Assembly: GCA_023664385.1 (NCBI GenBank)
Contig: JAMPFU010000020.1
Location: 1-49,302 of the forward strand
Length of the DNA stretch: 49,302 nt
Direction of reading: 5' to 3'
Source of the DNA: Clostridium sp.
Lineage (GTDB): Bacteria > Bacillota > Clostridia > Lachnospirales > Lachnospiraceae
Each line of letters starts with the position of its first letter. Positions within the stretch are counted from its first letter, which is position 1. Of this stretch, positions 26,349 to 35,681 are shown piece after piece. Below the pieces are notes generated by a model. That model was not told where the DNA came from, did not search any database, and saw nothing but the letters and a program-made list of their open reading frames with translations. The position numbers and the translations under genes were made by a program.

Positions 26349-27737
26349 ATGAAAAGTCCATTTTCAAGGAAAAACAGAGGTCTTAACATCGTTATTGTAG
26401 GTTGCGGCAAGGTTGGAATTACGCTTGTGGAAAAGCTTAGTCAGGAAAACCATGACATTACGATAATTGATCAGGATTCCGAGGTGGTTTCCAAGGTTGC
26501 GGGAACCTATGACGTAATGGGAGTGACAGGCAGTGGTTCAAGCTACAATGTGCAGCTTGAGGCAGGGGTTGACAATGCAGATTTGATTATTGCGGTAACG
26601 GCATCGGATGAGCTTAATCTTTTGTGCTGCACCATTGCGAAAAAATTAAATGACTGTACTGCCATTGCCCGTGTTAGAAAGCCTGATTATACGGACGAGC
26701 TTAGTTATTTGAGGGAGAAGCTTGGAATTTCCCTTATCATCAATCCCGAGCTTGAAACGGCAAAGGAAATGGCGAGACTGTTAAGGCTTCCGATGGCGCT
26801 TGACATTAACTCCTTTGTAAAAGGACAGGCGGAGCTTGTCAAATTCCGTATTCCTGATACAAGCGCACTGAATGATAGAAAGATAGCCAATATCAACAAG
26901 GATTTTAACAGTGATATACTCATATGCGGCGTTGAGCGTGAGGGAGATTTGATTATTCCTGACGGTTCTTATACCCTGAAGGAACGTGATGTTGTTACAT
27001 TTCTTGCCACGCCAAAGCACACGCATACATTTTTCAGGCAGATTGGAGTTGACACGCATCAGGTAAGGTCATGCATGATTATAGGCGGAGGAAAAACTTC
27101 CTACTATCTTGCAAAGCAGCTTACGGAAATGAATACGGACGTTAAGATTATCGAGATTAACCAAAAAAGATGTGAGGAGCTTTCCGTACTGCTTCCTAAG
27201 GCGCTCGTTATTTACGGAGACGGCGGAGATGAGAAGCTGTTAAAGGAGGAGGGCATAGACAAGATGGGTGCCTTTATCCCCCTTACGGGACTTGATGAGG
27301 AAAATATACTGCTCACGCTTTTTGCACAAAAAATTTCTGATACAAAGGTTATCACAAAAATAAACCGGACAACCTTTAATGATGTCATTGATAATTTGGA
27401 TATGGGAAGCGTCATGTACCCGAGATACATGACATCTGAAACAATACTCGGCTATGTACGTGCCATGCAAAATTCCATTGGAAGCAATGTGGAAACCCTG
27501 TATAATTTATTTGATAACAGGGCGGAAGCACTTGAATTTAATGTTGAGGCAAGCTCACCGGTTGTCGGCATACCGATTATGGAGCTTCCCCTTAAAAATG
27601 AGCTTCTGCTGGCGGCTTTAAGCCGTGACGGAAAGGTAATCATTCCCCGTGGTAATGACATTATACAGGGAGGAGACAAGGTGATTGTCGTTACAAAGCA
27701 TACAGGCTTTAATGACGTTTCCGATATATTGAGGTAG
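26349..27737 (+). CDS. trkA: Trk potassium uptake regulatory protein TrkA
   Basis: The 462-aa protein starts at ATG 26349, 8 nt after GGAG; the frame reaches 26316 without a ribosome site. It has two RCK units. The first starts NIVIVGCGKVGITLVEKLS with the acidic end of the second strand in IIDQD; the second begins SCMIIGGGKTSYYLAKQL. Each is followed by an RCK_C-like domain (for example LKERDVVTFLATP). TrkA binds NAD(H) or nucleotides on the cytoplasmic side and gates the TrkH channel, whose gene starts 5 nt after the stop. Length and layout are normal for two-domain TrkA. Confidence 0.92.
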   Translation: MKSPFSRKNRGLNIVIVGCGKVGITLVEKLSQENHDITIIDQDSEVVSKVAGTYDVMGVTGSGSSYNVQLEAGVDNADLIIAVTASDELNLLCCTIAKKLNDCTAIARVRKPDYTDELSYLREKLGISLIINPELETAKEMARLLRLPMALDINSFVKGQAELVKFRIPDTSALNDRKIANINKDFNSDILICGVEREGDLIIPDGSYTLKERDVVTFLATPKHTHTFFRQIGVDTHQVRSCMIIGGGKTSYYLAKQLTEMNTDVKIIEINQKRCEELSVLLPKALVIYGDGGDEKLLKEEGIDKMGAFIPLTGLDEENILLTLFAQKISDTKVITKINRTTFNDVIDNLDMGSVMYPRYMTSETILGYVRAMQNSIGSNVETLYNLFDNRAEALEFNVEASSPVVGIPIMELPLKNELLLAALSRDGKVIIPRGNDIIQGGDKVIVVTKHTGFNDVSDILR

Positions 27738-27742
27738 GAGAA

Positions 27743-29191
27743 ATGAATTACGGTGTTGTTGTATATATTATAGGATGGTTAATGAATTTTGAGGCGGCAT
27801 TTATGACGATGCCATGTCTCGTTGCACTGCTCAAAGGGGAAAAGGAAGGTCTTGCGTTTTTGTGGGTGCTGCTCGGCTGTGCCCTGGTTGGCTCATTGCT
27901 TGTGCATAAGAAGCCGAAGGATATGACCTTCTACGTGAAGGAGGGCTTTGTGACGGTGGCGTTAAGCTGGATTATTATGTCAGTGATAGGCTGTCTGCCA
28001 TTTGTTTTAAATGGAGATATTCCCGATTTTGTAGATGCGCTTTTTGAGACAATATCAGGTTTTACAACAACAGGAGCCAGCATATTAAATAATATAGAGG
28101 CGCTTTCCATGTGCAGTCTCTTTTGGAGAAGCTTTACGCATTGGATCGGAGGAATGGGAGTTCTCGTATTCATACTTGCGATACTGCCTATGGCTGGCGG
28201 CTCAAATATGAACCTCATGAAAGCAGAAAGCCCGGGACCATCTGTGGGAAAGCTTGTGCCAAAGGTAAGACAGACGGCAATCTATTTATACGGCATATAC
28301 ATAGCGCTTACGATACTGGAAATCATTTTCCTGCTGTTCGGGAAAATGGGAATATTTGAATCGGTAACAACAGCCATGTCAACGGCAGGTACGGGAGGCT
28401 TTGCCATAAGAAATAACAGCCTTATCAGTGCCAGCCCTTATATACAGTGGGTTGTTACCATATTTATGATATTGTTCGGCGTTAATTTCGGAGTCTATTT
28501 CCTGCTCATTACAAAAAGATTTGGTTATGCAATCAGGCATGAAGAGGCAAGAACCTACCTGTTGATTATATTTACGTCAGTTATCATTATTTTTATCAAC
28601 GTGAAGGATTTATGGAAATCAGCGGCAGATGCCATAAGGCACGTGACGTTTCAGGTTGCCTCCATTATCACTACCACAGGCTTTTGTACTGCCGATTTTG
28701 ATTTGTGGCCCCAGACATCACAGATTTTGCTGATTTTGTTAATGTTTATCGGTGCATGTGCAGGAAGCACAGGCGGCGGCATAAAGGTTTCCCGTATCAT
28801 GATTCTCGTAAAGACGGTGGCAAAGGAAATAACCTCCTATGTTCATCCGAGAAGCGTCAAAAAGGTAAAGATGGAGGGGAAGGTTGTAGAGCATGAGGTA
28901 TTAAGGGCAACAAACGTATATTTCATAACATTTACCATCCTGTTTGCCCTGTCAGTTTTCCTTTTATCCTTTGATAACAAAAGCCTCGTGACGAATTTTA
29001 CGGCTGTTGTCGCAACGATAAATAATGTGGGACCCGGACTGGAGGGTGTCGGACCCGTCCGTAATTTTGCAGAATTTACGGATTTTTCAAAGGTAGTTTT
29101 AATGTTTGACATGCTGGCAGGAAGGCTTGAGCTGTTTCCGCTGCTGTTACTGTTTTCGCCATCGGTGTGGAAAAGAACAAAAAAAGTATAG
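27743..29191 (+). CDS. trkH: Trk potassium uptake membrane protein TrkH
   Basis: The 482-aa protein starts at ATG 27743 behind TAGGAGA, coupled to trkA. It is a polytopic K+ transporter of the SKT superfamily with four pore-loop repeats; filter-type segments include SGFTTTGAS, STAGTGGFAIRNN, ITTTGFCTADF and INNVGPGLEGVGP. WIGGMGVLVF and CAGSTGGGIKVSR are family signatures. It imports potassium under control of TrkA. A glycosyltransferase gene follows by 18 nt in the same direction, an uncommon partner. Confidence 0.92.
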   Translation: MNYGVVVYIIGWLMNFEAAFMTMPCLVALLKGEKEGLAFLWVLLGCALVGSLLVHKKPKDMTFYVKEGFVTVALSWIIMSVIGCLPFVLNGDIPDFVDALFETISGFTTTGASILNNIEALSMCSLFWRSFTHWIGGMGVLVFILAILPMAGGSNMNLMKAESPGPSVGKLVPKVRQTAIYLYGIYIALTILEIIFLLFGKMGIFESVTTAMSTAGTGGFAIRNNSLISASPYIQWVVTIFMILFGVNFGVYFLLITKRFGYAIRHEEARTYLLIIFTSVIIIFINVKDLWKSAADAIRHVTFQVASIITTTGFCTADFDLWPQTSQILLILLMFIGACAGSTGGGIKVSRIMILVKTVAKEITSYVHPRSVKKVKMEGKVVEHEVLRATNVYFITFTILFALSVFLLSFDNKSLVTNFTAVVATINNVGPGLEGVGPVRNFAEFTDFSKVVLMFDMLAGRLELFPLLLLFSPSVWKRTKKV

Positions 29192-29209
29192 AAAAATGGA
29201 GGGCTGTGT

Positions 29210-31069
29210 ATGGGCGGTCCGGGGGATGTAATAAAAAAAGGTTGGGATTACCTCAAAAATAACGGCATGAATGGTGTCATGTCCCAGGTCAGATACAAAT
29301 TATCAGGACCGGGTCCTGCATATAACGGCTGGTATAAGGAGGTACATGAGGGTGACGAGGAAGCGTTTGCCCTCCAAAGAAAGGCGCACTTCAGATACGA
29401 GCCGGTTATCAGTATCATTGTGCCTGTTTATTTGACGCCTGAATTTTATCTTCGGTCAATGATTGCGTCCGTTCAGGCGCAGACCTACAAAAATTGGCAG
29501 CTTTGCTTAGTGGACGGAAGCCAGGGGGAAAGCATCCATGATAATGGGGGAAATAAGCTTTCTGCTTACGATAGGATGCATGGCTTAGAAACAGAAAAAA
29601 TTGTCAGACAGTATATGCTGGAGGATGATAGAATTTCCTATCAGCTTCTTCAGGAAAATAAAGGCATTTCCGAAAATGCAAACACAGCCATTGCCATGTC
29701 GACAGGCGATTATATTGCTGTGCTTGCACATGACGATATTCTCACAGAGGACGCTCTTTACTATGTAGTGGAGGCGTTAAATGAATATAAATATGAGCTT
29801 ATTTATTCGGATGAGGATAAAATGTCAGAGGACGGCTCCAAATATTCTCAGCCGGCATTCAAGCCGGATTTCAGCATAGATTTACTCAGAAGCTACAACT
29901 ACATATCCCACCTGCTTGTTGTGGAAAGAAATCTTGCAATGGAATGTGGAGGCTTCCGTTCGGAATTTGACGAGGCATGGAGCTATGATTTTATACTCAG
30001 GTGCTGTGAAAAAACACAGGAAATAAAGCATATCCCAAGGGTATTGTATCATAAGAGGATAACAGGAAAGAGTGCAGATAATGCTGCCAAGCAGGAGCTT
30101 GAAAAGGAGGCAGGGAAAAGTGCGCTTGCCTCCCACATAGCAAGATGCAAGCTCTATGCTACGGTAACGCTTCCAAATGTGAAGGAGCCATACAAGGTTG
30201 TATACGAAACACCGGGAAATCCGTTTCTGTCAATTATCATTCCGGGAAATAAAAATACTGCACTGCTGGAAAAATGTATCAGACCATTATTTGAGTATGC
30301 ACGCTACAGCAACTTTGAAATTATCATTGTCGACTATGACGGCGAGGATGAAAAAATGCTGAAATTCTATCAGCGTATGGAGCGGCAGCGAAAAAACATA
30401 ACGGTCGTGCTTGATAAAAAATCAAACACGCCGGGGAAGCTGAGAAATTTTGGGGCAAGCCATGCAAAAGGCGATTATCTTCTATTTCTCGACAGCAATA
30501 CAGAGCTGATTGAGCCTGCATCAATCGGAGAGATGCTTGGAATCTGTATGCGTCAGGAGGTTGGCGTTGTAAGCGGCATTACCTACAATGAAAACAATAT
30601 GATTAACAGTGCGGGAATCATAGTGGGACTGAACGGCTCCTACGATTATATTTATCGTGGAATGAGAAAAGGCGAGCCGGGGTATCTGATGAATAATCTC
30701 GCAAATAGAAATTGCAGTGCCGTAAGCTCAAGATGTATGCTTGTAAAAGCAGGGCTGTTTAATATACTAAAGGGCTTTTCCTCGGACTATATGTCAAGGC
30801 TTGCAGATATTGATTTTTGTCTTCGTGTACGGGAGATGAATTATATCATCGTATGTGCTGCAAGGGCGGCATGGCAGGTGCATCCCGACCCTGTCAGTCT
30901 TACGTCCGAGCTTGCGCATATGCCGAAGGAGCGTATGCAGGGACATTTTCGGGGAGAGGAAAATATATTCCGAAACCTATGGAGCTACATCATGGAAAAC
31001 GGCGACCCATATTACAATATAAACTTTACAAGGGAGGGCAGTCCGTTCACCTTACAAAAACCATCTTAA
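29210..31069 (+). CDS. Family 2 glycosyltransferase, two catalytic-type domains
   Basis: The 619-aa protein starts at ATG 29210 with GGAGGG upstream. The first GT2-type (GT-A fold) domain, about residues 65-290, shows ISIIVPVYLTPEFYLRSMIASVQAQTY, VLAHDDI (DxD-like metal site) and YSDEDKM. A second unit from about residue 340 begins LSIIIPGNKNTALLEKCI and has LFLDSNTEL where a DxD is expected, so it may be less active. Such two-domain enzymes build cell-surface polysaccharides such as rhamnose-rich glycans; the sugar is unknown. There are no membrane helices. It follows trkH closely and converges on the AAA+ gene with a 7-nt gap. Confidence 0.85.
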   Translation: MGGPGDVIKKGWDYLKNNGMNGVMSQVRYKLSGPGPAYNGWYKEVHEGDEEAFALQRKAHFRYEPVISIIVPVYLTPEFYLRSMIASVQAQTYKNWQLCLVDGSQGESIHDNGGNKLSAYDRMHGLETEKIVRQYMLEDDRISYQLLQENKGISENANTAIAMSTGDYIAVLAHDDILTEDALYYVVEALNEYKYELIYSDEDKMSEDGSKYSQPAFKPDFSIDLLRSYNYISHLLVVERNLAMECGGFRSEFDEAWSYDFILRCCEKTQEIKHIPRVLYHKRITGKSADNAAKQELEKEAGKSALASHIARCKLYATVTLPNVKEPYKVVYETPGNPFLSIIIPGNKNTALLEKCIRPLFEYARYSNFEIIIVDYDGEDEKMLKFYQRMERQRKNITVVLDKKSNTPGKLRNFGASHAKGDYLLFLDSNTELIEPASIGEMLGICMRQEVGVVSGITYNENNMINSAGIIVGLNGSYDYIYRGMRKGEPGYLMNNLANRNCSAVSSRCMLVKAGLFNILKGFSSDYMSRLADIDFCLRVREMNYIIVCAARAAWQVHPDPVSLTSELAHMPKERMQGHFRGEENIFRNLWSYIMENGDPYYNINFTREGSPFTLQKPS

Positions 31070-31076
31070 AGCAAAG

Positions 31077-32525
31077 CTATTCAGCAAGATCCGTCTTTGT
31101 AAGCGTGCGAAGCTGCTTGTCCGATATATTTTTTATATCTACCACACGGGAAGCTTGACGGGCAATGGCTCTTTCAATATAATTCCTGACCTCTCTTGCA
31201 TTTGCAAAATTCTCGTCATTAGAATTTGCCCGTTCGGTAAGATACTGCTTCACATAATTTTTGCCTGCCTCATTTGGAAGGTAATCCTGCTTTTCACACA
31301 TGGACATAAATATTTCAAATAGCTGGTCGCCAGTGTAATCATCAAATAAAATATATTTGTTAAAACGGGACTTTAATCCCGGATTGGATTCTACAAACTC
31401 CTCCATCGGCTTCGTGTAGCCTGCAACAATGACGATAAGGTCATCACGGTTATCTTCCATAAGCTTTAAGAGCGTGTCTACTGCCTCCTGTCCGAAATCC
31501 TTGCCGTCCTTTCCGGCAGTAAGCGTGTATGCCTCGTCTATAAAAAGCACGCCGCCAAGAGCGCTTTCAACAACCTCCTTTGTCTTTGTGGCAGTTTGTC
31601 CTACATACCCCTCCACAAGACCTGAACGGTCAACCTCCACAAGCTGTCCTGTTCTTGAAATGCCAAGGCACTTGTATATTTTGGCAAGCAGTCTTGCGAC
31701 TGTGGTTTTTCCTGTGCCCGGGTTGCCCGAAAATACCATGTGAAGCGATATGGATGGCTGCTTCATGTCCCGTTCCTCACGGAGCTTTTTCACCTTGAGG
31801 AGATTGATAAGGCTTTTAATGTCCTTTTTCACGCCGTCAAGTCCCGTAAGCTCGTTTAATTCATTCATCAAATCATCAAGCTTCAGCTCGCCCTCAGGAA
31901 TTTCCTCCTGATTCAGCTTGCCCTTCATGGCTTCCAGCTCGGCATTGACGGACGGCTTGGAGGTGGAAGCGTTATTTTTAGCTGTTGGGGCGTCCTTGCT
32001 GACAGGCTTTACAGGCGGTCTTTGCCCCGGCTCATAAAGCTTATGCTTTCTCAAAAATTTCTCGATTACAAGGCAGTAATCGGTAAGCTTTGCAAGCTCA
32101 TCTTCATTTGTCCTTGCATCACAGGCGATAAATTCCTGACCGAGACGCTCGTAAATAGTAAGCAAAAATCTGGATTTTGACCAGCCCTTTGTGGTATAGG
32201 CAGTTTTTCCCGACAAATCTGCATTTGCAAAATATGTAAAGGAACGTGGAACCTTGGTTGGAAATTCCTTTGCGGTTGTCCGTTCATATTTGAATGTCAT
32301 AAGCTTATTGGCACTGAAATACATATTTAGGTACTGTTGGATAAATGAAATTTCTGCTGACAGGGATTTTCCGTTATTGTTTATCAGGTAGGCGAGAAAT
32401 TGCAGCAGGTCGAATTTAATCATTTCCTGCATGCTGATGCTGCCGTCAGGTCCAAGTCCCTGCTGTGTAATGATTTCACCATATATATACAGATTGTTAA
32501 TATCCTTTTTAAGCTCGTAATTCAT
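31077..32525 (-). CDS. AAA+ ATPase of the CbxX/CfxQ/SpoVK family
   Basis: The 482-aa protein starts at 32525 behind GAGGAGG. The first 180 residues are of unknown type, followed by a linker with many Lys, Pro and Ala. The AAA+ domain starts near residue 220 (LDGVKKDIKSLI), with Walker A FSGNPGTGKTTVARLLAKIY near 267, VGQTATKT pore region, Walker B LFIDEAYTL, sensor IVIVAGY and the arginine-finger region NPGLKSRF. Relatives are SpoVK, CbbX and EccA, hexameric remodelling ATPases. The partner it acts on is unknown. Its leader carries a promoter (32677-32706) and two inverted repeats. Confidence 0.85.
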   Translation of the reverse strand: MNYELKKDINNLYIYGEIITQQGLGPDGSISMQEMIKFDLLQFLAYLINNNGKSLSAEISFIQQYLNMYFSANKLMTFKYERTTAKEFPTKVPRSFTYFANADLSGKTAYTTKGWSKSRFLLTIYERLGQEFIACDARTNEDELAKLTDYCLVIEKFLRKHKLYEPGQRPPVKPVSKDAPTAKNNASTSKPSVNAELEAMKGKLNQEEIPEGELKLDDLMNELNELTGLDGVKKDIKSLINLLKVKKLREERDMKQPSISLHMVFSGNPGTGKTTVARLLAKIYKCLGISRTGQLVEVDRSGLVEGYVGQTATKTKEVVESALGGVLFIDEAYTLTAGKDGKDFGQEAVDTLLKLMEDNRDDLIVIVAGYTKPMEEFVESNPGLKSRFNKYILFDDYTGDQLFEIFMSMCEKQDYLPNEAGKNYVKQYLTERANSNDENFANAREVRNYIERAIARQASRVVDIKNISDKQLRTLTKTDLAE

Positions 32526-32557
32526 TTAAGAAATCCTCCTCGTGTTTTTCACAAATG

Positions 32558-32621
32558 TAATGTGGCTGACGCACTAAAAAATATAGTATGAAATAAATTT
32601 TTTAATGCAACAACCACATTA
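32558..32621 (-). repeat. Long AT-rich inverted repeat in the leader of the AAA+ gene
   Basis: TAATGTGG (32558-32565) pairs with CCACATTA (32614-32621); after a 5-nt internal loop a second stem joins GCACTAAAAAAT with ATTTTTTAATGC, leaving a loop of about 14 nt. A second -10-like ATTATA (minus strand TATAAT, 32618-32623) overlaps its base. A separate hairpin, CGTCAATC/GATTGACG, lies at 32630-32648. The structure would sit in the 5' leader and may attenuate expression. Confidence 0.5.
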
Positions 32622-32676
32622 TACCATATCGTCAATCGAAGATTGACGATGCGCTATTTGCGATGTTCTTACGCAT

Positions 32677-32706
32677 ATTATACCATCTGTGAATAATGGT
32701 CGTAAA
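32677..32706 (-). promoter_or_regulatory. Promoter for the AAA+ gene
   Basis: On the minus strand TTTACG (32701-32706) and TATAAT (32677-32682) are 18 nt apart, with TGG before the -10. A near copy of the -10 region (ATGGTATAAT) recurs at 32618-32627 without a good -35. Confidence 0.45.
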
Positions 32707-32740
32707 GTGCGAATTGTAACACGATAAGCAAGGCATTGGA

Positions 32741-33595
32741 TTAATTTTTTTCAATTAGGTTTTTCTTCCTTATAATCAAATATCCTGCCACAACCAAAAC
32801 AACACACAAAGCACACAGATAAATTATCCCGTGCGACCAATTGAGAATGTAATGGGGCGGCACCGAGCTGTCATAATATAGTTCATAATATCTGAGTACC
32901 ATCGCATATTCGTAAGGGTTAATTCCAGTGGCATAATATTCTCCGCATACTATGAGCAGCAGTGATACAGCTATTGACCCGACGCTTCCGGCAAAAAGTG
33001 AAATCACCAGCATAAGCAATGAACTTGTTATGCCGACAAGCAGTGGCATGACTATGGCAAGAATCCATAGCTGTTCCGATGACGTTTGTGCAAGAAAAGG
33101 AAATTTGATAGGAAAAAGATATCTGCTTTGCATATGTAGTTCCCCTGTTTTCAGCCATATGTAGGACGCAAAGGTAAGCCACACAAGTCCAAAAAATATT
33201 AGATTTAAACATACACACCATAGGCATTTTGAAAACCACCATTTTTTTCGGTCGCCGCTTTTCACGATAAGCATGCCGCCGAATTCCCGCAGGCTTTCTT
33301 CGGCATAGCTGCCGGTTGCAAACATAAGAAGCGTAAAAAGAAAAATCCAGTAATACTCCGGTTCAAAGATAATAAGGCTGCCGGGCGAATTAACATAGGG
33401 TTCCCTTCCATAAAACATTCTAACGCCATATTCAAGTAAGGCTGATTTTTCACCAAGCGCTTCCTCCGTGTGAGAAAATTCCTTGCCCGCGGCAATACAG
33501 AAAAAAGCGGCAAACAAAATAACAATAAGATATCTTTTCCAATATTTTATTATGCCCTGGTCAAAATCATATTTTAAAAACTTAAATAATTTCAT
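32741..33595 (-). CDS. ABC-2 type transporter permease (second)
   Basis: The chosen start is ATG 33595, 9 nt after GGGGGA, giving 284 aa; it overlaps the end of the ATPase gene by 14 nt. About six hydrophobic segments are visible, with a large extracytoplasmic loop after the first (about residues 35-75). The pattern is that of ABC-2 permeases used for antibiotic, bacteriocin or lipid export and immunity. It is the last gene of the operon that begins with the secreted-protein cassette. No clear terminator follows; the next 215 nt hold the AAA+ gene promoter and leader. Confidence 0.75.
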   Translation of the reverse strand: MKLFKFLKYDFDQGIIKYWKRYLIVILFAAFFCIAAGKEFSHTEEALGEKSALLEYGVRMFYGREPYVNSPGSLIIFEPEYYWIFLFTLLMFATGSYAEESLREFGGMLIVKSGDRKKWWFSKCLWCVCLNLIFFGLVWLTFASYIWLKTGELHMQSRYLFPIKFPFLAQTSSEQLWILAIVMPLLVGITSSLLMLVISLFAGSVGSIAVSLLLIVCGEYYATGINPYEYAMVLRYYELYYDSSVPPHYILNWSHGIIYLCALCVVLVVAGYLIIRKKNLIEKN

Positions 33596-34232
33596 TTGCA
33601 CGTTCCCCCGTTATTTTTCCGTCTGCCATATCGATGATTTTGTCGGCAAGCAGCCGCATCTCGTCCCAATCATGGCATGCCACAATGATTATCCTGTCTT
33701 CATCAATCAGTCCCCGTATCACAGTCCTTATTTCCTTCACGCCCTCCTCGTCGATTGCATTTATAGGCTCGTCCAAAAGAATGATTTTAGGCGAGCCCAT
33801 AATCGCCGCTGCAATTCCAAGCCGCTGTTTCATTCCGAGGGAATATTTATAAAATTTGCGCTTGTCGTCAGGGATAAGCCCGACCAGACTGATGCACTCC
33901 CTTATTTCCTCGTCCTTGATTCCACCTGCAATGTCTGCCAGTATCTTTAAATTCTCGAAGCCGGTATACTCTGGGAGAAATACCGGGTTTTCAATGAGCA
34001 TGCCTATGCTTGGCGGAAATGACAGGTCCTTCCCTAAAATTTTACCGTCTATGGACACGCTGCCCTTTTCAGGGTAAATAAGCCCGGCAATCGTGCGCAT
34101 AAGCATTGTTTTTCCACATCCGTTTTTACCGCGGAAGCCATATACGTACCCGCCCTCAAAGGATATGGATATGTCATCAAGCACTTTATTTTTCTTTATT
34201 ATTTTTGTCATATTTTTTATCTCTATCTTCAT
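33582..34232 (-). CDS. ABC transporter ATP-binding protein
   Basis: The 216-aa protein starts at 34232 with GGAGGG upstream. It has Walker A GKNGCGKT near residue 37, signature YSLGMKQRLGIAAA, Walker B IILLDEP and switch His in VACHDWDE. Relatives drive export and self-protection transporters for peptides. It lies between the two permease genes, so the complex is probably one ATPase dimer with two different membrane subunits. The short length, without an extra C-terminal domain, is common for this group. Confidence 0.9.
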   Translation of the reverse strand: MKIEIKNMTKIIKKNKVLDDISISFEGGYVYGFRGKNGCGKTMLMRTIAGLIYPEKGSVSIDGKILGKDLSFPPSIGMLIENPVFLPEYTGFENLKILADIAGGIKDEEIRECISLVGLIPDDKRKFYKYSLGMKQRLGIAAAIMGSPKIILLDEPINAIDEEGVKEIRTVIRGLIDEDRIIIVACHDWDEMRLLADKIIDMADGKITGERANEII

Positions 34233-34243
34233 ATTGCCCTCCT

Positions 34244-35128
34244 TTATTCCAAAACGTCATATTTTCTGTTATTCAGCCAATATATGCCTATGCAGGTTAA
34301 AAGCATTCCGGCGGCAACCGTAGCTACGGTTGCGAGTCCGAACTGAAAGCCAAATCCCTGCTGGGGATTTATAAGATTTCCCGCAACATAGTCGTGTATG
34401 CCAAAAAAAGCAAAGGATATTACCTTTGTAAATGCGGTATTTAAAATAAACGGAAACACAACCGCAAGAAAGCCGTTTGCACACCAGCCGGATATGGCAA
34501 GCGCCATGCAGGCAAAAAGTCCTCCGTACACAAAGTCAATTCCCGTATAGGCAAGGGCATACAGCACAGGCTTTTCGTAAAATAAATCCACCCATAAATT
34601 AGCCGGATTTATGTTGGATTGGAGCGACATGGGGTCAATACTGACGGCAGGGAAAAAGCATGCAGCCACAATAAGCCCAAACAAAAGTGGAACAGCTACG
34701 GTTATTCCGCCCGATATAAAAACTGCCGCAAATTTTGACGTAAAATAATCTTGTCTTCTGCATTTGGCAAGAATCTGTTTTGCATATCCCGAGTTAAGCT
34801 CATAGTGCAGGGAATACCCATACGGTGCGGCCGCCAAAAGAGGAAAAAGCAGAAAAAAAACAGTATTGTACGGAGAATATAGCTCATAGCCAAGCCAACC
34901 CTGTAGTATCGACGCCTCAAACCATTCATGATGCTGTATAAAAACACTGTCGGCTCTTTCAAGTATGTCAAGCCGCAGCTTTTCATTTGGAATGTACATA
35001 TTTTTATATGCCCATGCAACTGTAAGCACTGCAAGAATACATCCAAATAAAATAAAAAAATGAAAGGATTTTTTATGCAGCATTTTTTTCAATTCCGTTT
35101 TAAGTAAAATCATTTTTTTTTCATTCAT
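34244..35128 (-). CDS. ABC-2 type transporter permease (first)
   Basis: The 294-aa protein starts at ATG 35128, overlapping the previous stop by 4 nt (translational coupling). It shows a basic amphipathic start (LLKTELKKMLHKKSFHF) and about six membrane segments, with an extracellular region around residues 45-80. It pairs with the ATPase at 33582 and the second permease at 32741. The layout resembles LanEFG-like immunity or export transporters (inference). Confidence 0.75.
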   Translation of the reverse strand: MNEKKMILLKTELKKMLHKKSFHFFILFGCILAVLTVAWAYKNMYIPNEKLRLDILERADSVFIQHHEWFEASILQGWLGYELYSPYNTVFFLLFPLLAAAPYGYSLHYELNSGYAKQILAKCRRQDYFTSKFAAVFISGGITVAVPLLFGLIVAACFFPAVSIDPMSLQSNINPANLWVDLFYEKPVLYALAYTGIDFVYGGLFACMALAISGWCANGFLAVVFPFILNTAFTKVISFAFFGIHDYVAGNLINPQQGFGFQFGLATVATVAAGMLLTCIGIYWLNNRKYDVLE

Positions 35129-35679
35129 TCGTCTATCACCTCATAATCGGAGACGATAAGCTCCTTTCTTTCCGGATAGGTTCCAAACACAATCCTAAAT
35201 TCCATATGTTCCACGTCGTTGTTCCACCTTTCAGCATCACTTGTGTATATATTAAACGGTATGGTATAAACATGGGTTGCCTTAACGGTTTCTGCATCAT
35301 TCATATCGCTCATGAAAAATGGGTCGCTTCCCTCTATACTGTACGGATATGTAATATATAATTGCGATTGCAGATGCGTTTCCTCCTCATTATACCGGGG
35401 ACTCATTTCATATTTTAGGTTCACAAGCAGCAATTTATAGTCATTACCGTTAGGCATATTGCCATAATCGCTGTACTGTGGGTATTGTTCAAAAAAATCA
35501 TTGTAATCCCACATGGCAGCGCTTTCAACACTGTACTCGACATACCCGAATTCTATTTTTTCTCCCTGTGCCGCTTCAATAAGAACCGGCTTGTGCCTGT
35601 TGGCGTTTACATAATATATTCTTGCAGAAATTCCAAGGGCAAGAATAACAATTAAGGCTGCCGTTATTAATTTCTTCAT
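35125..35679 (-). CDS. Membrane-anchored protein of unknown function in the ABC operon
   Basis: The start ATG 35679 follows GGGAGGG and lies 2 nt after the preceding stop, giving 184 aa. One N-terminal hydrophobic segment (LITAALIVILALGISA) acts as anchor or signal; no lipobox Cys is present. The exported part has an EYSVESAAMWDYNDFF segment and a strand-rich C-terminal half (HMEFRIVFGTYPERKELIVSDYEVID). Its overall plan resembles the 261-aa proteins encoded upstream, but the sequence differs. It may belong to a small Lachnospiraceae DUF family; this was not checked. Gene order suggests it helps handle the secreted product or senses it. Confidence 0.65.
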   Translation of the reverse strand: MKKLITAALIVILALGISARIYYVNANRHKPVLIEAAQGEKIEFGYVEYSVESAAMWDYNDFFEQYPQYSDYGNMPNGNDYKLLLVNLKYEMSPRYNEEETHLQSQLYITYPYSIEGSDPFFMSDMNDAETVKATHVYTIPFNIYTSDAERWNNDVEHMEFRIVFGTYPERKELIVSDYEVIDE

Positions 35680-35681
35680 AA

